A stretch of DNA of 14,543 nt from Clostridia bacterium. Lineage in GTDB: Bacteria > Bacillota > Clostridia > HGM11327. Numbering within the stretch: the first letter of the stretch is position 1; the number at the start of each line of letters is the position of its first letter. A program made the position numbers and the translations under genes. Of the stretch, positions 14,457 to 14,543 are shown piece by piece. Where the stretch lies: positions 1 through 14,543 of the forward strand of contig JAGBHJ010000300.1 in the NCBI GenBank assembly GCA_017935525.1. Reading direction: 5' to 3'. The notes under the pieces are model-generated. The model saw nothing but the letters and a program-made list of their open reading frames with translations, was not told the DNA's origin and did not search any database.

Positions 14457-14543
14457 ATGAATTGCCCTAAATGGCATGAATTGGCTTGCGCCGTGAATTG
14501 AACTTCGTTCATGAATTGCCTTCGGCATGATAAAGCATAGCAA
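14457..14543. repeat. Tandem array of TGAATTG words separated by variable mini-hairpins
   Basis: The word (A/G)TGAATTG occurs at 14457, 14476, 14493 and 14511, with a decayed or partial copy at 14527. The period is 16-19 bases. The intervening bases differ in each unit yet form a small hairpin every time: TGCC/GGCA (14463-14466, 14473-14476), GGC/GCC (14483-14485, 14490-14492), TGAAC/GTTCA (14499-14503, 14507-14511) and TGCC/GGCA (14517-14520, 14524-14527). The array continues past the right edge of the window. No gene was found in 14376-14543. Confidence 0.7.

Noticed and set aside
13656..14543. A 295-codon minus-strand frame reaching the window edge.
   Set aside because: It is antisense to the catalytic domain of the alpha-galactosidase and runs through the repeat array. 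Its composition is typical of a shadow frame.
14457..14543. A CRISPR array.
   Set aside because: The constant word is only 7-8 bases, the spacing is 16-19 bases, and the variable parts are self-complementary hairpins, not unique spacers.

Overview
The window looks like a chromosomal segment of a Gram-positive, low-to-moderate GC bacterium of the class Clostridia, probably an Oscillospiraceae/Ruminococcaceae-type gut anaerobe. Four things point there: strong AAAGGAG-type ribosome binding sites, lipoproteins with Pro/Thr ('PTPTP') spacers, the order rpsO, pnp, YlxY-like deacetylase, M16 peptidase (the conserved Bacillus/Clostridium order rpsO-pnpA-ylxY-mlpA), and agg/aga-rich codon use outside the highly expressed genes. 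The assignment is an inference from gene content, not from a marker-gene search.

Layout. Bases 1-224 hold the 3' region of a leftward gene, with a strong hairpin terminator. Bases 225-3047 (minus) encode a 940-residue lipoprotein: three degenerate copies of an alpha/beta module followed by a right-handed beta-helix. A divergent promoter region (3048-3195) separates it from a rightward gene for an acidic 179-residue protein of unknown function. Next comes a two-gene lipoprotein operon (3901-5025) whose products look like diverged paralogs. It has a near-consensus promoter, a short leader RNA that can fold into two mutually exclusive structures (antiterminator or terminator), and a clear terminator after the second gene.

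The housekeeping block follows: rpsO (S15) and pnp (PNPase), each behind a GC-rich, foldable leader, with a hairpin between them and a terminator after pnp. Downstream, five genes lie close together with gaps of 12-36 bases and no obvious internal promoter: a YlxY/PdaB-like NodB-fold protein lacking the usual motif-1 aspartates, an M16 zinc peptidase, a nitroreductase-family flavoprotein, an (alpha/alpha)6-barrel glycosidase of the MGH1/GH63 type and a GH36 alpha-galactosidase. The first two belong to the conserved neighbourhood. The last three look like lineage-specific additions that place sugar degradation behind a housekeeping locus.

The right edge (14376-14543) is non-coding and contains an imperfect 52-base inverted repeat. 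Next to it is a tandem array in which the constant word TGAATTG alternates with tiny hairpins whose arms vary but stay complementary. The array runs off the window.

The observations most worth following are the attenuator-like leader at 3791-3900, the TGAATTG mini-hairpin array at 14457-14543, and the three-module beta-helix lipoprotein.
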